Source of the DNA: Sabethes cyaneus
Lineage: Eukaryota > Arthropoda > Insecta > Diptera > Culicidae
Direction of reading: 5' to 3'
Length of the DNA: 64,000 nt
Assembly (NCBI RefSeq): GCF_943734655.1
Contig: NC_071354.1
Coordinates: forward strand, 2,143,001 to 2,207,000
Position 1 is the first letter of the stretch. The number at the start of each line of letters is the position of its first letter. Shown here one piece after another: positions 44,816-57,730 of this stretch. Made by a program: the position numbers and the translations under genes. Below the pieces are notes generated by a model. It did no database searches. It saw only the letters and a list, made by a program, of their open reading frames with translations, and had not been told where the DNA came from.

Positions 44816-47800
44816 TTTTTAAGTGCTTTTCACAAACAAAGCATTATATTTCAATAACCATAAGAGATAGATAGTTACTATATTCGACAAAGTTACTTAT
44901 TCAAGTATGTTCTACAACTTTTATTAAGACGTCGTATTTTTGGTACGCATTTAAAACTTTCTATTTTTGAATCACCCTAATCTGGGGAAACAAGACCACC
45001 CTAATAATGCAAAAAGATAGAACATAATTCATTAGTAAACTTGGCATCTTTTGAGCAAATAAAATTTTTCCGATTATATCAGTTTTTCAATTAAATCAGC
45101 TGCAACTTTTATTAATCGAATGGAATGCGAACCATTAAAATCCGTTCGAAATTGGAAGAGCTGTAACCGTACAAAATCTTTCATTCTTCCGTGACGCCGG
45201 CTTGAATCCAAATTTTGGATTGACACTCTGCGGTAAGACGTAGCTCTACGTCAAAACATATTTAGCATGCAATTAACTTAATTTAACTTCTAAAAATATT
45301 TATTAATGCGAAATATCTTTGCAACAAATTTCAACCAATTTTCTTGTCTACAATAATTGATGCCACCAATATCAGCAACAAATTAAATCAAACGGTACCT
45401 GACATTTGAACCACCGAGTCCGAGATCAGAAAGGCCACCACTACCAGCAGCGGCATCTTGATACGCCAGCCAGCCAGCCAACGAACTCCGGCTACTCTAT
45501 TGTCCGCACCGTCGAGAAAGCATAAATTTAAACCAACAGCTCATTAGTATCTATCGGTTTCTTGATTAGGCAGACAGTCCGCTTTTGTCATTTTTTTTAC
45601 CGTCCCCGTCAAAGTCGTAAATTTTCAGCACACCGATACTCCCGCGGGGCACAAACAACCCATTATCCGGTTAAATTATTAATCTCACTCACTCACTCAC
45701 TCGCTCAGTCTGCGCTTTCTCGCTGGCTGCCGGTCGTGGGGAAGCCAAAATTTGATTCTTCGATGTAACGTCTCGTGTTCCCCGTGTTTCGTCACAACAG
45801 CAACGAGCTCTGTTGTACTCCGTTGTTGTGAGGTACCATTTTTCCTTCGGAGACGCACCCGGGATGAAAGAAAGAAAAAAACAAATCAGCGGGATTTTAT
45901 CGCACGTCTTCGTCCGGATACTTTCGGTGTGCTTGACTCGGTGTCAACCCGCGGAGTTACGCTTTCATATAGCAGCCACAACACGACGATTGACGGACAG
46001 CTGGCGGGTGGTGACGGCTCGTAGTTATATATGGTAAAATAAAATAAAAATCGATTTCAGTTACCTCGCGATGGGCTTCAGTCAACCAGCGCGCGGTGTG
46101 GTTTGGATTTCATTTCGATGCTTATCAACACATACGGAATCGAGCATCCAGGCGGGAGATTTGTCCGACTGAGACGCTAACGACGTTGGAGAAAACAGAC
46201 AGCTACGGGAAAGTGCACATTGTGGGGTGTCCCGACAGATTGATTACTGCTTCGACCCGCTCTGCTGGATGGAGTTGATTAGAAATATTGAAGCAATTGA
46301 AAAATACACCAACGGAAAAACCAGTTTATTTCATTTCGATAATGCATAGTAAGGTACGTTTGTCTTGGAGGTAAAAGGGGAATAAAAATTCGAGGTAACT
46401 AACTAGCTAACTTAGGCGTGTGAAATATTAAAAATAATGACTCTTAAGGGAACAGTGATCCAATATGAAACAAAACGTGGTTAATATGTGTAAAATATGG
46501 GCAGAATACAAAGCATTACGTTTTTTCCAGCCCAACAAAACATGCTAACTTCGCTGTGTCGTTCAATCTCTTAAGCCGGCCTGTTAAGCCGAACCTGCGG
46601 CCAAATCACGCGCTCCGATCTCTAACGCCACTTTACATCCATTACTACAAGTGTTTTTCGCGCCGCTCTGCACGTTCTTCGGTCGGACGGAGCGTCGTCG
46701 TAAGTCGTGTCGATGCAGTTAAAGGCCGCAAGGTGGAATTTCATTCGTTTTCCACCGCTTTTTCTGTATTTTCATGTTCGCCGGTTAGGTGTTCGCATTA
46801 CGTTCCGATTTCTCAAGCGCAAACGAGACCCCTGCAGACAACCGTGCAGTGTTCATATCGGACTCCAAGGTGTTACACTGTTTTTCGGTTCTGCCCTATC
46901 ACGGTTGCTGTTGTTGTTTGGTAAACTGAGAAGGACCAGTCAATCTTTAATTGCCCGCCGGGCGCATCTTTTTCTCCAACGACGACGGCCGACGTAAACA
47001 ACACTTTGTCCGCTCGACGCTGCGCTTCGCCAGTCGGTCGGTGGCCACTTGAGGCCAATTTCAGCGAGCTGCGCACCGAAGGAAGCCTTCGCACCCGGGT
47101 CGAACCGGGTAATAATAGCCGGTAATGAGGTGATAGAATAAAAGGGAAGTGTAGGTACGCTACACCGAAGGAAAGGTACTTGAATTACCAGCGGCGGCCC
47201 CAATTGGGTCGGTTGGAAGCAGCAGCGCAAGGAAAAACGGGTTACGATAGCGGAAAGTAGTAATTCTCTCGTGAAAACGAGCTGATGATAAAGGCCGGCA
47301 CGAAGGCATCATAAATTCTAATTACATTTTTGCGCCACGACTGCGACGATCGCTCGATTCTGGAATCAGGCACGAGGACCAAGGCGAAGCGGGCTGGGAA
47401 GACGGCAGAGTTATTGCAATATTAATGCGTCATGACTTTGTGATATTTTGTTTTGGATAGGTTTTCTTCTGCACGCTGCGCCTCATTGAGCACGCCGACC
47501 AGTCCCATCCCAAGTGGGAGGCTGGAACTGTGAAATCGATAAATTTGTTGCGATTTTTTTTTTCGTAACGAATCGGACCCAGTTGAAGGAGGGTACTCTT
47601 CATTCAACTAGTGATTTCGCATGGTTACACCTACGCGCTGCAAAATTAAGCAAATGCATAATGTTGAAGTTTATGGAAATTTATTACTCTTGGTGGTATT
47701 CCGTGGAGGATTTTTAGGTGCATTTCCGTAAAATACTTGTATCTAGTTTTTTGATGGAAATTTTTATTTTGTTTACAAATTTCACAAACAAGTTAACTTT

Positions 47801-47830
47801 CTGCCAACACAGCAAAAAACAGTATAAACA
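44816..47830. other. Unassigned DNA with GC-rich blocks
   Basis: Two GC-richer, non-repetitive blocks (about 45,420-46,280 and 46,550-47,400) stand out from AT-rich surroundings. They hold only overlapping short open frames without domains. A CTCA-type short tandem lies at 45,686-45,705. The stretch 44,985-45,005 ('tctggggaaacaagaccacc') resembles a repeat end but has no partner here. The blocks may be regulatory DNA or untranslated exons, but nothing proves it. Confidence 0.4.
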
Positions 47831-47940
47831 ACCCAAGTAACAATGAGAGTTCTGTTACACTCTTATGATGGTTTTCATGATCAAAATTGGTCACAAATAC
47901 CATCATAAGAGTGCAACAAAACTCAAATTGTTGCTTGGGT
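47831..47940. mobile_element. 110-bp foldback MITE
   Basis: Two arms of about 41 bp pair around a loop of about 28 bp. Left arm starts ACCCAAGTAACAATGAGAGT and right arm inverted starts ACCCAAGCAACAATTTGAGT. Both reach 'gcactcttatgatgg' or its near match. Target duplication is not clear. ACCCAAG(T/C)AAC-type termini also occur singly near 52,540. Confidence 0.65.
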
Positions 47941-47960
47941 AGTCTCCTAATAAAATCGAC

Positions 47961-48197
47961 ATTACAATTATTTAAAAAAGTTTTTGTCCCTCCGGTGTTG
48001 AGCCACTGAAGGGGGGGGGGCGAAAAAAAAACAAAGAGAATTTTTTAATCGAGCAAAAAACAATGGATTTTAGGCATTTTTGTTTTAAGTTTAAAAGTGA
48101 AAACCAAATTGCTTCTTGCTTTAAATTAATACGTTGTTAATTTCCATGCAAAAATCTACGAAAAAGAGACAAAAGCAAAAGAAATTTTTTTGGCCGA
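47961..48197. mobile_element. PIF/Harbinger-like MITE, truncated copy D
   Basis: Matches the left half of copy A (same orientation) from 'attacaattatttaaaaaag' through the G run and 'gaattttttaatcgagcaaa' to 'gaaatttttttggccga'. The GGCC terminus is mutated and the right half is missing. No duplication is left. Confidence 0.75.
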
Positions 48198-48254
48198 AAA
48201 AATAAAGCAATAATTAAATCAATAATTTTGTATATAATAGTAAGTTTTAAAAGT

Positions 48255-48300
48255 GCTCCATACATAAATTTTTCAAATTTAGCTTGGCTGAGGTGGCAAA
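48255..48300. repeat. Short hAT-type MITE end fragment
   Basis: 'gtgctccatacataaatttttcaaatttagcttggctgag' (in two parts: 'gtgctccatacataaa' and 'tttagcttggctgag') corresponds to the arm of 33,400-33,758. Too short to define an element. Confidence 0.4.
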
Positions 48301-51300
48301 ATAAGTATAATCGGAAAACAAGCGTTAAAATCTCTCGTTTGATCCTAAAATTTACAGTTGTCAGTTACATTATCTTGGTTTAATACGTTATAAACTATTT
48401 CAAATTTAAAGTTTCGAAAACGATTGCTCATAACATCTAAATTAAACTCCCAATCAAAAGCAATTCAATAGCAATCTATGAGGCTATATTATCCTTCAAA
48501 CAAGACTAATGGCGTATAAATCAGTTTCGCCATTTCTGAGAAACGTTCAACTTGTTAACCTTGTTAAAAGACCTGAGACCTTGTTAAAACACATTTTCAA
48601 ACATAACTTTTGAATTCTTCGTTCTATTTTGATGAAACTTTGCTTAAAACTAGACAGTGAGACGACCATCTGTTTGGCGCTTAAACTGTTGAAGTCAGTT
48701 GAGCGGATCCGGAGAAAATCGTATCACGTGATTTTTACATTTTTGCCTATAACTTTTAAACGAAAGGTTTAACTAAGTAACTTAACTAAGTACTAAGTAA
48801 TAACAGCTTTCAAATGAGAGTAACAGCACTTAAATTGGTTCAGTCATCTCCGGGAAACAGAGTTATTTGTGCATTTTGCTCACAAGTTTGCCTAATTATT
48901 AGAGTTGGTTTTCTCAATTCCAGCTGATTCTATTTTTTTACAAATGATAGGGACAAAACAATTACAGGATGCAATTATTTCACTACAACGTTCCTATTAA
49001 ACTTAAATAACGAGTAAACAAGTTGTGTGAAACTTTTCAATTTATTTTATTTTCTCCGCCAATAATTCGTTGTTTAGCAAAAGCTTGATTTTCTTTTTGC
49101 TTTAAATCGTTTGCAAGTCCAAAAACTTAGAGAACAAATTAAACCAAGATTTTATGTGTTTTATAGTTTGATAAACTAGTTTTGAGTTGACATTATTTTC
49201 TTCAGTTTATTTTGCTAACCAAAAACGACACAGAACCAACTAATTAACTCCGTAGAGTCCCGCGTTGGAGCAGTGCAACCGATCGGAATCGCGAAAATAT
49301 ATTGCATACTTTATTCCTCTCAGCAGGTTAAAGGCAATCCAAAGCGAATCAACTTGTGCCGTTCGTCGACCGGCACAGCAGAGCAGCAGACTAGCAACCG
49401 AGTCCGTTCATTGAATGCGCGTTCGGAGCTTTTCACACTCGGTTCTTCCTAGTCAACGAGACGGCCAGCAAGAGCTCACGTTAAACCTGAATAATGTGCT
49501 TTTAATCACCATTAATTAATCTATCGGACACATGTTTTTTTTCTCTCGCGAGCTGCATGGACTTGTGCTGTGTTCTTCTTGTTGTGTTGCAAACCTTATC
49601 CGTACGGACAGACTAGCGAGTCTCCGCTCTCTTATAGCCGCTCGAAGCCGACGCATTAGTGACGAATGAGCTGCAAAGCTGGCACTGGCGAATGACGGTT
49701 ATCTCGAGCCAAGAACCCCAAATAACGCCAACCCGGACGGCAGGAGGCGAAATTCGAGGTATTTTAATTACTCGCTAATATCGCTTCTCTCGGTGCTGCG
49801 TGGCGCTCGATCTGCTCCTTCGCCAGCGAGTTCGGCGTACAGTGAGAAAGAGCCCTTTTCGCGCTAATCCATCACGTCCAATTAAAGCGTGATGATCCTG
49901 AACAAACGCGTCTCGAGTCGGGTCCGCTTCGAAGTGGTGGCCGATCGAGCTTTACCGCTTGCGAATGCTGGAAACCATGGCCAGAGGACAGGCAAACGGA
50001 ATGCGGCAAAGAGGCGTGCGAAACGGAAATCCACACCGCACGCCATCGATTCGACGTACCAACCAACGGACAGCAACCAGGCCAATCTATTATTTATCTA
50101 ATCCATCAATCACTTTAAACAGAATTTCCGGAGCATCGGCCAGTGGGAATCGAGAACATTTGCCCGATTCAGAGAACGTGCGGTTAGTCGGAGTGGTGGC
50201 GCGGGTTGTACTGGCGAAGGGCAATGCAAATGAATGATGTTTGTTGCTAGTAATCGTGATTTGCTCGTAGTGAGCAAATTCTAGTGTTTGAAATTTACGC
50301 AGGATTTGGGTTTATTGCGCTTGCTAATTCCATGATAATTGGATAGGGATTTAGCAAGCAATTGAAGGTATTTTGATATTAGGGTAAAGTTAAGCAACAA
50401 GTGTTGATATCGTTAGCTAATTTACACTGCTAAGAAACATGCTTTAAGACCTTATATTAGGCTAATATAAAATGTTGTTGTTATAATCATCAGTTATCAA
50501 CTCTACATCAGCCTCACAGTGAATAGAATTTTGGACATACAAATTGCTAGGAAGGAAAATGTGTGTATTTACAGCCGAGTTAATGATTATCCTTAATAAA
50601 ATATCATTTGACTGATTAGAGAAACCGGATGTGTATTCATTGGGAGTCAATAATTATTAACCACAACAACTAACTGTCAATGAATCATTCACCATACATA
50701 AAACACATAGGAGAAAGCCCTTCTTGCATCCCTTGGACGCTTCGACTCTACAGCCTGGCATTATTGGCTCCGGTACCGGGATTGATTGAAAGAGAAATTT
50801 TGATTCAATCTGCCATATCATTAGCCAATCCTACTTCCTCCCTTCGCATTTTGGCATCAACGCCGTCAAGAGCTCACGAACCCGAAACGGATAGACAGGC
50901 CCGCCGAACAGACAAACAGTGAACGTCGTAACGTTTCGGCTAGCTATTATAGGTTGGTGTCACTTTCGCTGAAAACATTGCCATCAAACGCACCTGAATT
51001 AGTGCTAATTCTGCTGACATCACTTGATCGATCTCGTTTCGAATTGATTGCATTGGAAATTAATCTCTGCTAGAAGCGGCACGACAACAGTCGTGCTGTG
51101 GTGGAGCAGCGCCTGGAGCCGTCCGCGACCACGCAACATCGGGTGAATGCCCGCTCCCGGATGGGCTGGCTTGGAGAAGAAATGAACAGGAAAACTAACG
51201 TGAGCTCAGTCGTAAGCGATACGATGCGATGGTTGAATAGATGACCGAATTAAAAAATAATAATATTCAAGTTGTGTTATGTTATATGTATGTTTGATGT

Positions 51301-54300
51301 AATAATGAGTGACTTTAATTATTTGGCAACGAACCCGCTAATACAATTAATTAATGCAATTTCATAGTTTCATTTTTTTTTCACCTTAAACATAGACTTG
51401 ACTTACCGTATTCACTTCAGTCAATCTCATCGGTTGACTCGAAGAACCACACCCCTATTGTAGCATTGACTGTTCAACACTCGGAGGTGCATAAAGCTGG
51501 TGCCGCCTTCGCTGTGACTTTCAGTGTTCACTCTGACAAATGCGGATGCATATCACACACAAGTGATTCAACCTTCATTTTCCGCAATTGCGCACACAAC
51601 TCCCCATCCCCACGACGCTCGGAGCAAGAACGGGGGTGCTTACTTTCGCTTGTTTTCCTGCTGCTGCAGCTGCTGTTGCCGCTGTCGATTGTCATATATA
51701 ACGAGACTAGAGAAAGCCTGAAAATGATTGACGGGAAACGCGAATCCTAATCATCTATTGGTTAAAGCTTGTATGTTTCGAATAGTGGTACTCGCCCTAT
51801 GCTTTGGCTCTGTCAATGAAAACACACCACAAGGAACCTTTGCCGAAGTAGAAGCATACACACAATTAAACTCCTTTGTGAACTCGAAGATATCACTACA
51901 ATCAGGAGATGTTCGATATGAAACCAGCAACCGAAGTGGTTTACGGTTGAGATACATATTGTCGTTACTGCAGAAGCTCGATCTAACACGGCTCCGGATG
52001 TGGGAAGCTCATTTAAAGAGTTATTCTTCTGCCGGGTAGGAAACAAAACTGATGATTTATAGTTTCCGATTTAGGCTGTGCGTTCTTATACAAAAATGTT
52101 CACCAAGAAGACATCCCAAAGTTATAATCATGATACAGAATTGTCATTCGTTTCTGAAAAGATCAATAATCAATCTTTAGGAATGATTGGTATTAGCTTG
52201 GTTCGACCAGCGGATCCCCCAGCTTAGGTAAAGAGGGACGGTACTCATACTTAATAAGAGTTGCATCAATGACTCTCCCTTTCCTAATCTTGCCCCACCT
52301 CGTTTGGATACACCGTTTATTCTCTCCGTCGATTGTAAAAATGACCCTTATCGAATATTTCTGCTTTTTTCGGATTTGTACTTTGCCCATAAATTAGATC
52401 CAGGAGAGGGAAAGACATGGTTTCCTCTGTACAAAATACACCAAGGCTTAAAAATATAACTCAAAATGTACTCATTCTTAATTTCAAAGGAACATGAGGA
52501 ACTGTCAAGGTAGCTTTGAAGCCAGAGGAATATACCCAAGTAACAAGTCAAAAGCCACTTGGCTTTACTTGATTTTTATAAAGATTTGCACTATTAATCA
52601 TTAGCTCTGGTTTCATTTATAGCTAGCTACAAAACTATAATAAAACTGTTAATGAAGCAAACATATTGTGATTGCATATATTACCACAATAAAACTAGGT
52701 GGCTGCACCAAGTTTCTTATAAACTTACCATACGTGTGGCGTAACGATACAATATGGCGTATCAATCGAAATTGAGCTTATTACGGTTGCTTGTCAAACC
52801 GCAATAAATCTGTTATTATTATAGAGCTTTTAAAACAGTAACACTCTGACCATTGAGATTTATTAGTTCTATCATGAAGAATATTAGAATTCAAAACCAA
52901 AATCATTTTTTGTGCGAGGCCATATTGCCATATTCAAATATTTTATTTTAATTCGCGAACAAAAATTCTTCACAGCAAAGTGTTTTGCAGAAAGAAAGCT
53001 ATTATCAATCGGCTTTCCTGTCACAGAAAGCAACTAAAATGATTTTGCTGGAAATGCAGATTGACTAACTAAATATATTTAGTTTGTTGAAAGAATCAGT
53101 TTTCGAAAAATTGCTAAATTTCGATGGCGCATTGATTTTATCCACCTATAACATCAAAACGAACGATAAAATTTAATGTGCATATTGCTGCAAACTAACG
53201 GAGACTGCCGTAAATTTATTATTTATTCTATAGGATGTTTTACTACCCAACAAACGCCGAAGCTGAATTATAATGCTACTGATTTGGTTACAGCTGATTT
53301 AATGATGACTAATTAATTAAGGTCATTAATAAGTTGATATAACTAAAAGCATTGTAAGTGTGCTGCCTGGGAATGGGTTGACATTTTTTCTAGCAGAGAT
53401 AAAAAACTGAAACTTTTAGGAAAATTTTCTTTAAAGTCATGTAAGAACAAACTCGCTGACATGTATTTTTTATTTTGTTCCTAGTCCCGCACAGTACCTA
53501 GCGGAAAGGAATTTCTAGAACTTGCAGCAGCGGGATGGGTGGATGTATATAATTTTTGCACAGCCTCATCGTTCCGGAATCGAGAGAAAAGTGGGTTGCA
53601 TTTTCGGCTAGAGGCATGAGTTCAAAAATAGTCATGCGTCTCCTTTGCTGTCGAAAAAAATGGAGGCGCCTTGTTCAGTACGATTGTACGAATTTTTCGA
53701 GGGATGGTCCAGAGTTGCATGGTTAGGTCTGCACTGACAGCCGTAAGGTCGCAAGCTTTAATCTAAGTAAAACTTAAGCATTATTTAATTTCCAGGTTCC
53801 TTATTTACCCTTCCTCTACATTGCCCCCTTGACGACTGTTAACAGCGCAAAGGTTATTTTTATAATTAGAGCACTGATCAGAAGAACGATATGCAGTGCG
53901 CATTACAGCAAGCTCCCGGGTGATATCGCAATAAATCAACACACAGGAAAAAACAGAGTGTATGATTGATACACATTCACATATTCTACAGTACTATAAG
54001 TTGAAAAATAACCATGCACCTCCATTTATGCTGGAATCAACGGAGGCGCTTGTACAGCATAGTTTTTTCGTATGATGAAGACCTCGAAAAATCAACAAAA
54101 AACTTGTAGAAAATTACTGCGATTACGCTTGCACCGTCTGCAATGATTACAAAACTTCATCAACTTTCTCATAGCGCTGACAAAACTTCAATTATTTACA
54201 CCATATATATTGATTTATATCTTAATATCTTTCTTTAAATGTACTTTGGAAGCAGCAAGTGTTTTATGGCAAGCATTTTGTTCGAGGAATAGGTTAAAGT

Positions 54301-55039
54301 TCAACAGCAAAATCTAAGTATTTAGAAACGTATGATAGAAAATGCAACCAAAATATGGACCTAAACTAAAAAATAGACTTTACGGTGATACTTCCATTTA
54401 TAGACAAATTCCTTAACATTTATTTCATTTTTCCTTACTAATCCAGTTGCACCAATTGTAAATGTTAAGTGTGCACAGCTGGCCTGTAAGCTGAGAAAAT
54501 ACAGTGAAAAAAACAGCCGGGAAATTGCTTGCTCAAATTTTTAGCTGAATTCTTAATTAATTGCCATTTAGTACAAAAATTAACATGTAGCTTGAAGCAA
54601 CGCATCCTTCTTTGTCGTCTGACAAGTGTAAAAGCATCAACAAATTTCAAATGTTTGGATTTTTAAGCATGGTTTTTAGTAATTCTAACCTCGTGCTAAT
54701 CGGATGGTTTAAAACTGGCAAAAAATGAGCATTTTATTCCTCTATTTATAGCGCCAATAATGGGCAATTGATAAATGATTTTAAGTAATGAAAAGTATTT
54801 GTTTGGATAAGACATAAGATTTGTTCCTGAGTTTTGGCTAACTTCTGTAAGTAACTTTTAAGCATTTACCTTATACCTACTTACCAACTCTATACGTTGA
54901 AATAGAGTCATACCTCTCTCATACTCACCGCGCGGTAGACCTCAAAACCAAACTGTATCGTATCAGGCTTTCGGACAATTCAACACCCGACAGAAAAAGA
55001 AACCCACAGAAAGCAGCAGAAAGAAAATGGTTCCGTTTA
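48301..55039. other. Unassigned intergenic DNA beyond the Toll 3' end
   Basis: About 6.7 kb. GC-richer non-repetitive blocks at 49,250-50,240, 50,870-51,200 and 51,420-51,760 contain only short open frames without domains. The rest is AT-rich. A (C)CCAAGTAAC terminus near 52,540 and a possible partner near 53,370 ('gctgcctggga') may be ends of an old MITE, but the match is weak. Confidence 0.4.
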
Positions 55040-55063
55040 AATTTTCATAAATAAATTATAGCT

Positions 55064-55069
55064 TTTATT
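55064..55069 (-). promoter_or_regulatory. Candidate polyadenylation signal AATAAA
   Basis: Plus strand 'tttatt' within 'gcttttatttt'. It is the AATAAA chosen as the end of the transposon-free 3' block, and A/T-rich sequence surrounds it. Other AATAAA-like words occur, so use of this one is not shown. Confidence 0.35.
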
Positions 55070-55700
55070 TTGTCGTAATTTGTTGATTTTTATCTTTTAT
55101 AGTTTTTTGCTTTCCTTAAAATTCTTCTCTCGGTTGCTTAAACTTTCTGGTAATGCTAGTAATTTCGGCTAATCCTTGCCGGTCTGCTTCTATGCGTGTT
55201 GTATGTGTGAAAGTGTCTTTGAGTGTGTGTGTGTTTGTTTGTTTTCCTATTTCGTGAGAGTTTAGTTGAGTCTGCTGGGAACCCTAACAACTAAAATAAT
55301 TACAATTCTTCGGCGATCAACTGTTTTTATTTTTATTTCGGCAGACTTACCAACTAATGTGTGTATATGTACAGAATGTAACCGTGTGGCGGTGTGTTTG
55401 TGTGTTGCATGTAAGTGACTATTTAACAAATACTCTCGTCTATATTACAGTGAATTTTTTCCCATTGCGATAAATTAAATGTAAAGAGCGAGTAACTTTG
55501 TTCGTTTCATTCGACTTAATTTGTATCTTTTTGCTGCTTTGTTTGCGTCTTCGAGTAGTGAATTTTTAGTTTTTCCTTAAGTTTTTGTGAGTTTTGTTTT
55601 ATGCTACTACCTGCTAGCAGTTAAGTCGTAAATTTCTTCCTTATATGTACATAATTTGATAGCGCACTAGCGTAGGTTATCGGAAATTCAAAAGTTTCTA

Positions 55701-55708
55701 TATTTACA
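55701..55708 (-). promoter_or_regulatory. Pumilio-type element UGUAAAUA
   Basis: The minus strand reads TGTAAATA, the 8-base core bound by Pumilio proteins. It lies inside the probable 3' UTR. One octamer is expected by chance in tens of kb, so this is only suggestive. Confidence 0.3.
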
Positions 55709-57730
55709 TATCAAGAATCTCAATTCGTATCAACTGATTCTTTTTAGATGGCTATACTTTCAATGAGGTAATAAAAATAACACAACAAAATAGTACATCT
55801 CATCAGCAGTTTTTTTTTTTGTTTTTGTTTCAATAGTTGCTTTTGTTATTTTTTCAATAGGAAACCTAACCTTCCGCCAATATGGAGGAACTTGTGTTCA
55901 ATTTACCGTTGTTGCTTGGATAGCACAGATTCACACACAGATTCAAATCAAATGAAATATCTTTTCTCCGTTCCTCGGAGAACGACGGGTAAACAGCGTT
56001 TATGTTCTGACTCTATCTGACTAATTGGTTTCGGCAAGAGCGTTTCGTGACTTGAAACTTCTGGTGCAGTTTATAAACGAACTTCATGGAAGTGAGAACG
56101 GAAAAAATGTAAATCAATTCAGTTCCGGTGTGGCTGCACTAATTTACCATTCTGTTTCGATCGCATCTACAAGGCTTAAATGGCAAAACTTTCAGCTCTC
56201 TTGTTGTTGGGTTTTCTGCTTATTCTCTTGTTTTAGCCTATCTGAGCTTATTCAAGTTCTGAAATTCACGCTTTACATAACTTTATACTTTCCTCGATTG
56301 TATTTCCACCCAAAAGCCTCGCTCATGATTCGTCTACCAAATTGTAACGAACAAGACAAGATGTTTGCTGCGGCTGGAGGTAACTAATTGTGAGTTTTGT
56401 CGCCGCCATACCTCAGAATGATCTTATGTTCGGATCAACAAGGAAGAATCCAATCAAAACCTACGCCTCCGATTCAAGCAAGGAAATGGAAAAAATTGCC
56501 TTTCATTAATCGCATTTTTCGGAGCATCAACGTATGTATTCCAATTATTCTTTAGTTGCGATCTTCTACGTTAGATAATGGAACGAAAAATTCGATTGTA
56601 AACAGTTAAATAGTGTATTTGGTATTGTTTTACGAGTTGAGTTCTGCGTGCTCATGTGTTTTTGATTTTGTGAATCAATCTAGTGATAGGGTGGTCTACA
56701 TTTATAGTTTACTGTGTCGCTATCTTCTAGCTCTTCTATTGTTCCACTCTATTTTCGGCGATTAAAATGGTTCGAACTTAAGCGTGAAAAATCAGATTAC
56801 CTTTTTGGTATTCTATTAAAGGGATTTCAACTCTCCTAGCGAGTTGAATCCGAATAAAGAAAAGGTAGGTAAAAGAAACTGCTTTCAATCATCGAGCGTA
56901 ATGGAAGATTGATTTTGAAGAGATTAGAATTAGTTCCTCCACGTCTGCTTCTTTTGTGACTAGAATTTTTGGATTTTCTCGGCTGGGAACGGTCTGCCTC
57001 GGGTTTCTCTCTACGCTTCTCATTGCCTGTTCTGGGATCTTTTTTTTTGTTTCGTTTTAACCCCCTGTTTGCTTCTGATCTGCTTGATTTGTGTGAGTGC
57101 TTCAGAATGTCATATTTCACTGTTGCTGAGCTGCTTTGGCGTAACTGTTAATCTTTCTCATATGGGAATGTGTAGGCTGAAATCTTAGCTTTTGTATTCT
57201 TTTCTGTTTTACTACGGAGCTTGTGTGCACTTCTCTTACAATGTCGTCGTGTTTTATGTTTCTTTTTTCCATTTTTTTTTTCAGTTTCTAAAGGCACTGC
57301 GTGGACTTTACAGGCGCTAACATTTCACATGGACCGAACGTGGTTTGCATGTCGGAAATCTGAGTGCAGTATTGAACCACGAATAGCCAGTTAAAATGAC
57401 CTTTGACAAACAATTCATCAAAGGTTAATTTTGTAAGCTCTGACAAATTATGTTCTCTTGCAGTAACGCAACGACCGTTCGAACTCAAAACAATGTAAAA
57501 CATTTGAAACAATAACCGCGTAAATAAATCAAGCAAAATCCTTTGAAACAAGAGAGCCTTGCCCTTACCCTATTTTGTTAAGTGAGCCTTAGTGCATCTT
57601 ACTTCACCTAGCTTTGTTCTATGTGTTTGTTTAAGTGTAGTGTACGAGTGGCTGATAACTTCCAGCCAGGGGCCTGTCTTCCAGTAGTTCAACGGTAAAA
57701 GTAATTAACTAGCCTGTACTTAAGTAATCG

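Larger units (their letters stand above)
55040..57730 (-). other. Probable 3' UTR of the Toll-6-like gene
   Basis: Directly after the stop codon at 57,731 there are about 2.7 kb free of recognisable transposons, unlike most of the window. The block holds U-rich tracts, a short (TG)n near 55,216 and one Pumilio-type octamer. A canonical AATAAA lies on the minus strand at 55,064-55,069, giving a cleavage point near 55,040. Long 3' UTRs are usual for neural and patterning genes of insects. The extent is inferred; nearer signals could be used. Confidence 0.4.

Noticed and set aside
46556..46924. 122-codon open frame as a possible gene
   Set aside because: No domain, no repeated motif and no supporting gene structure; overlapping frames of similar length exist in the same block.
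52540..53375. A large MITE with ACCCAAG ends
   Set aside because: The proposed right end matches the left over only a few bases, and no duplication is visible.
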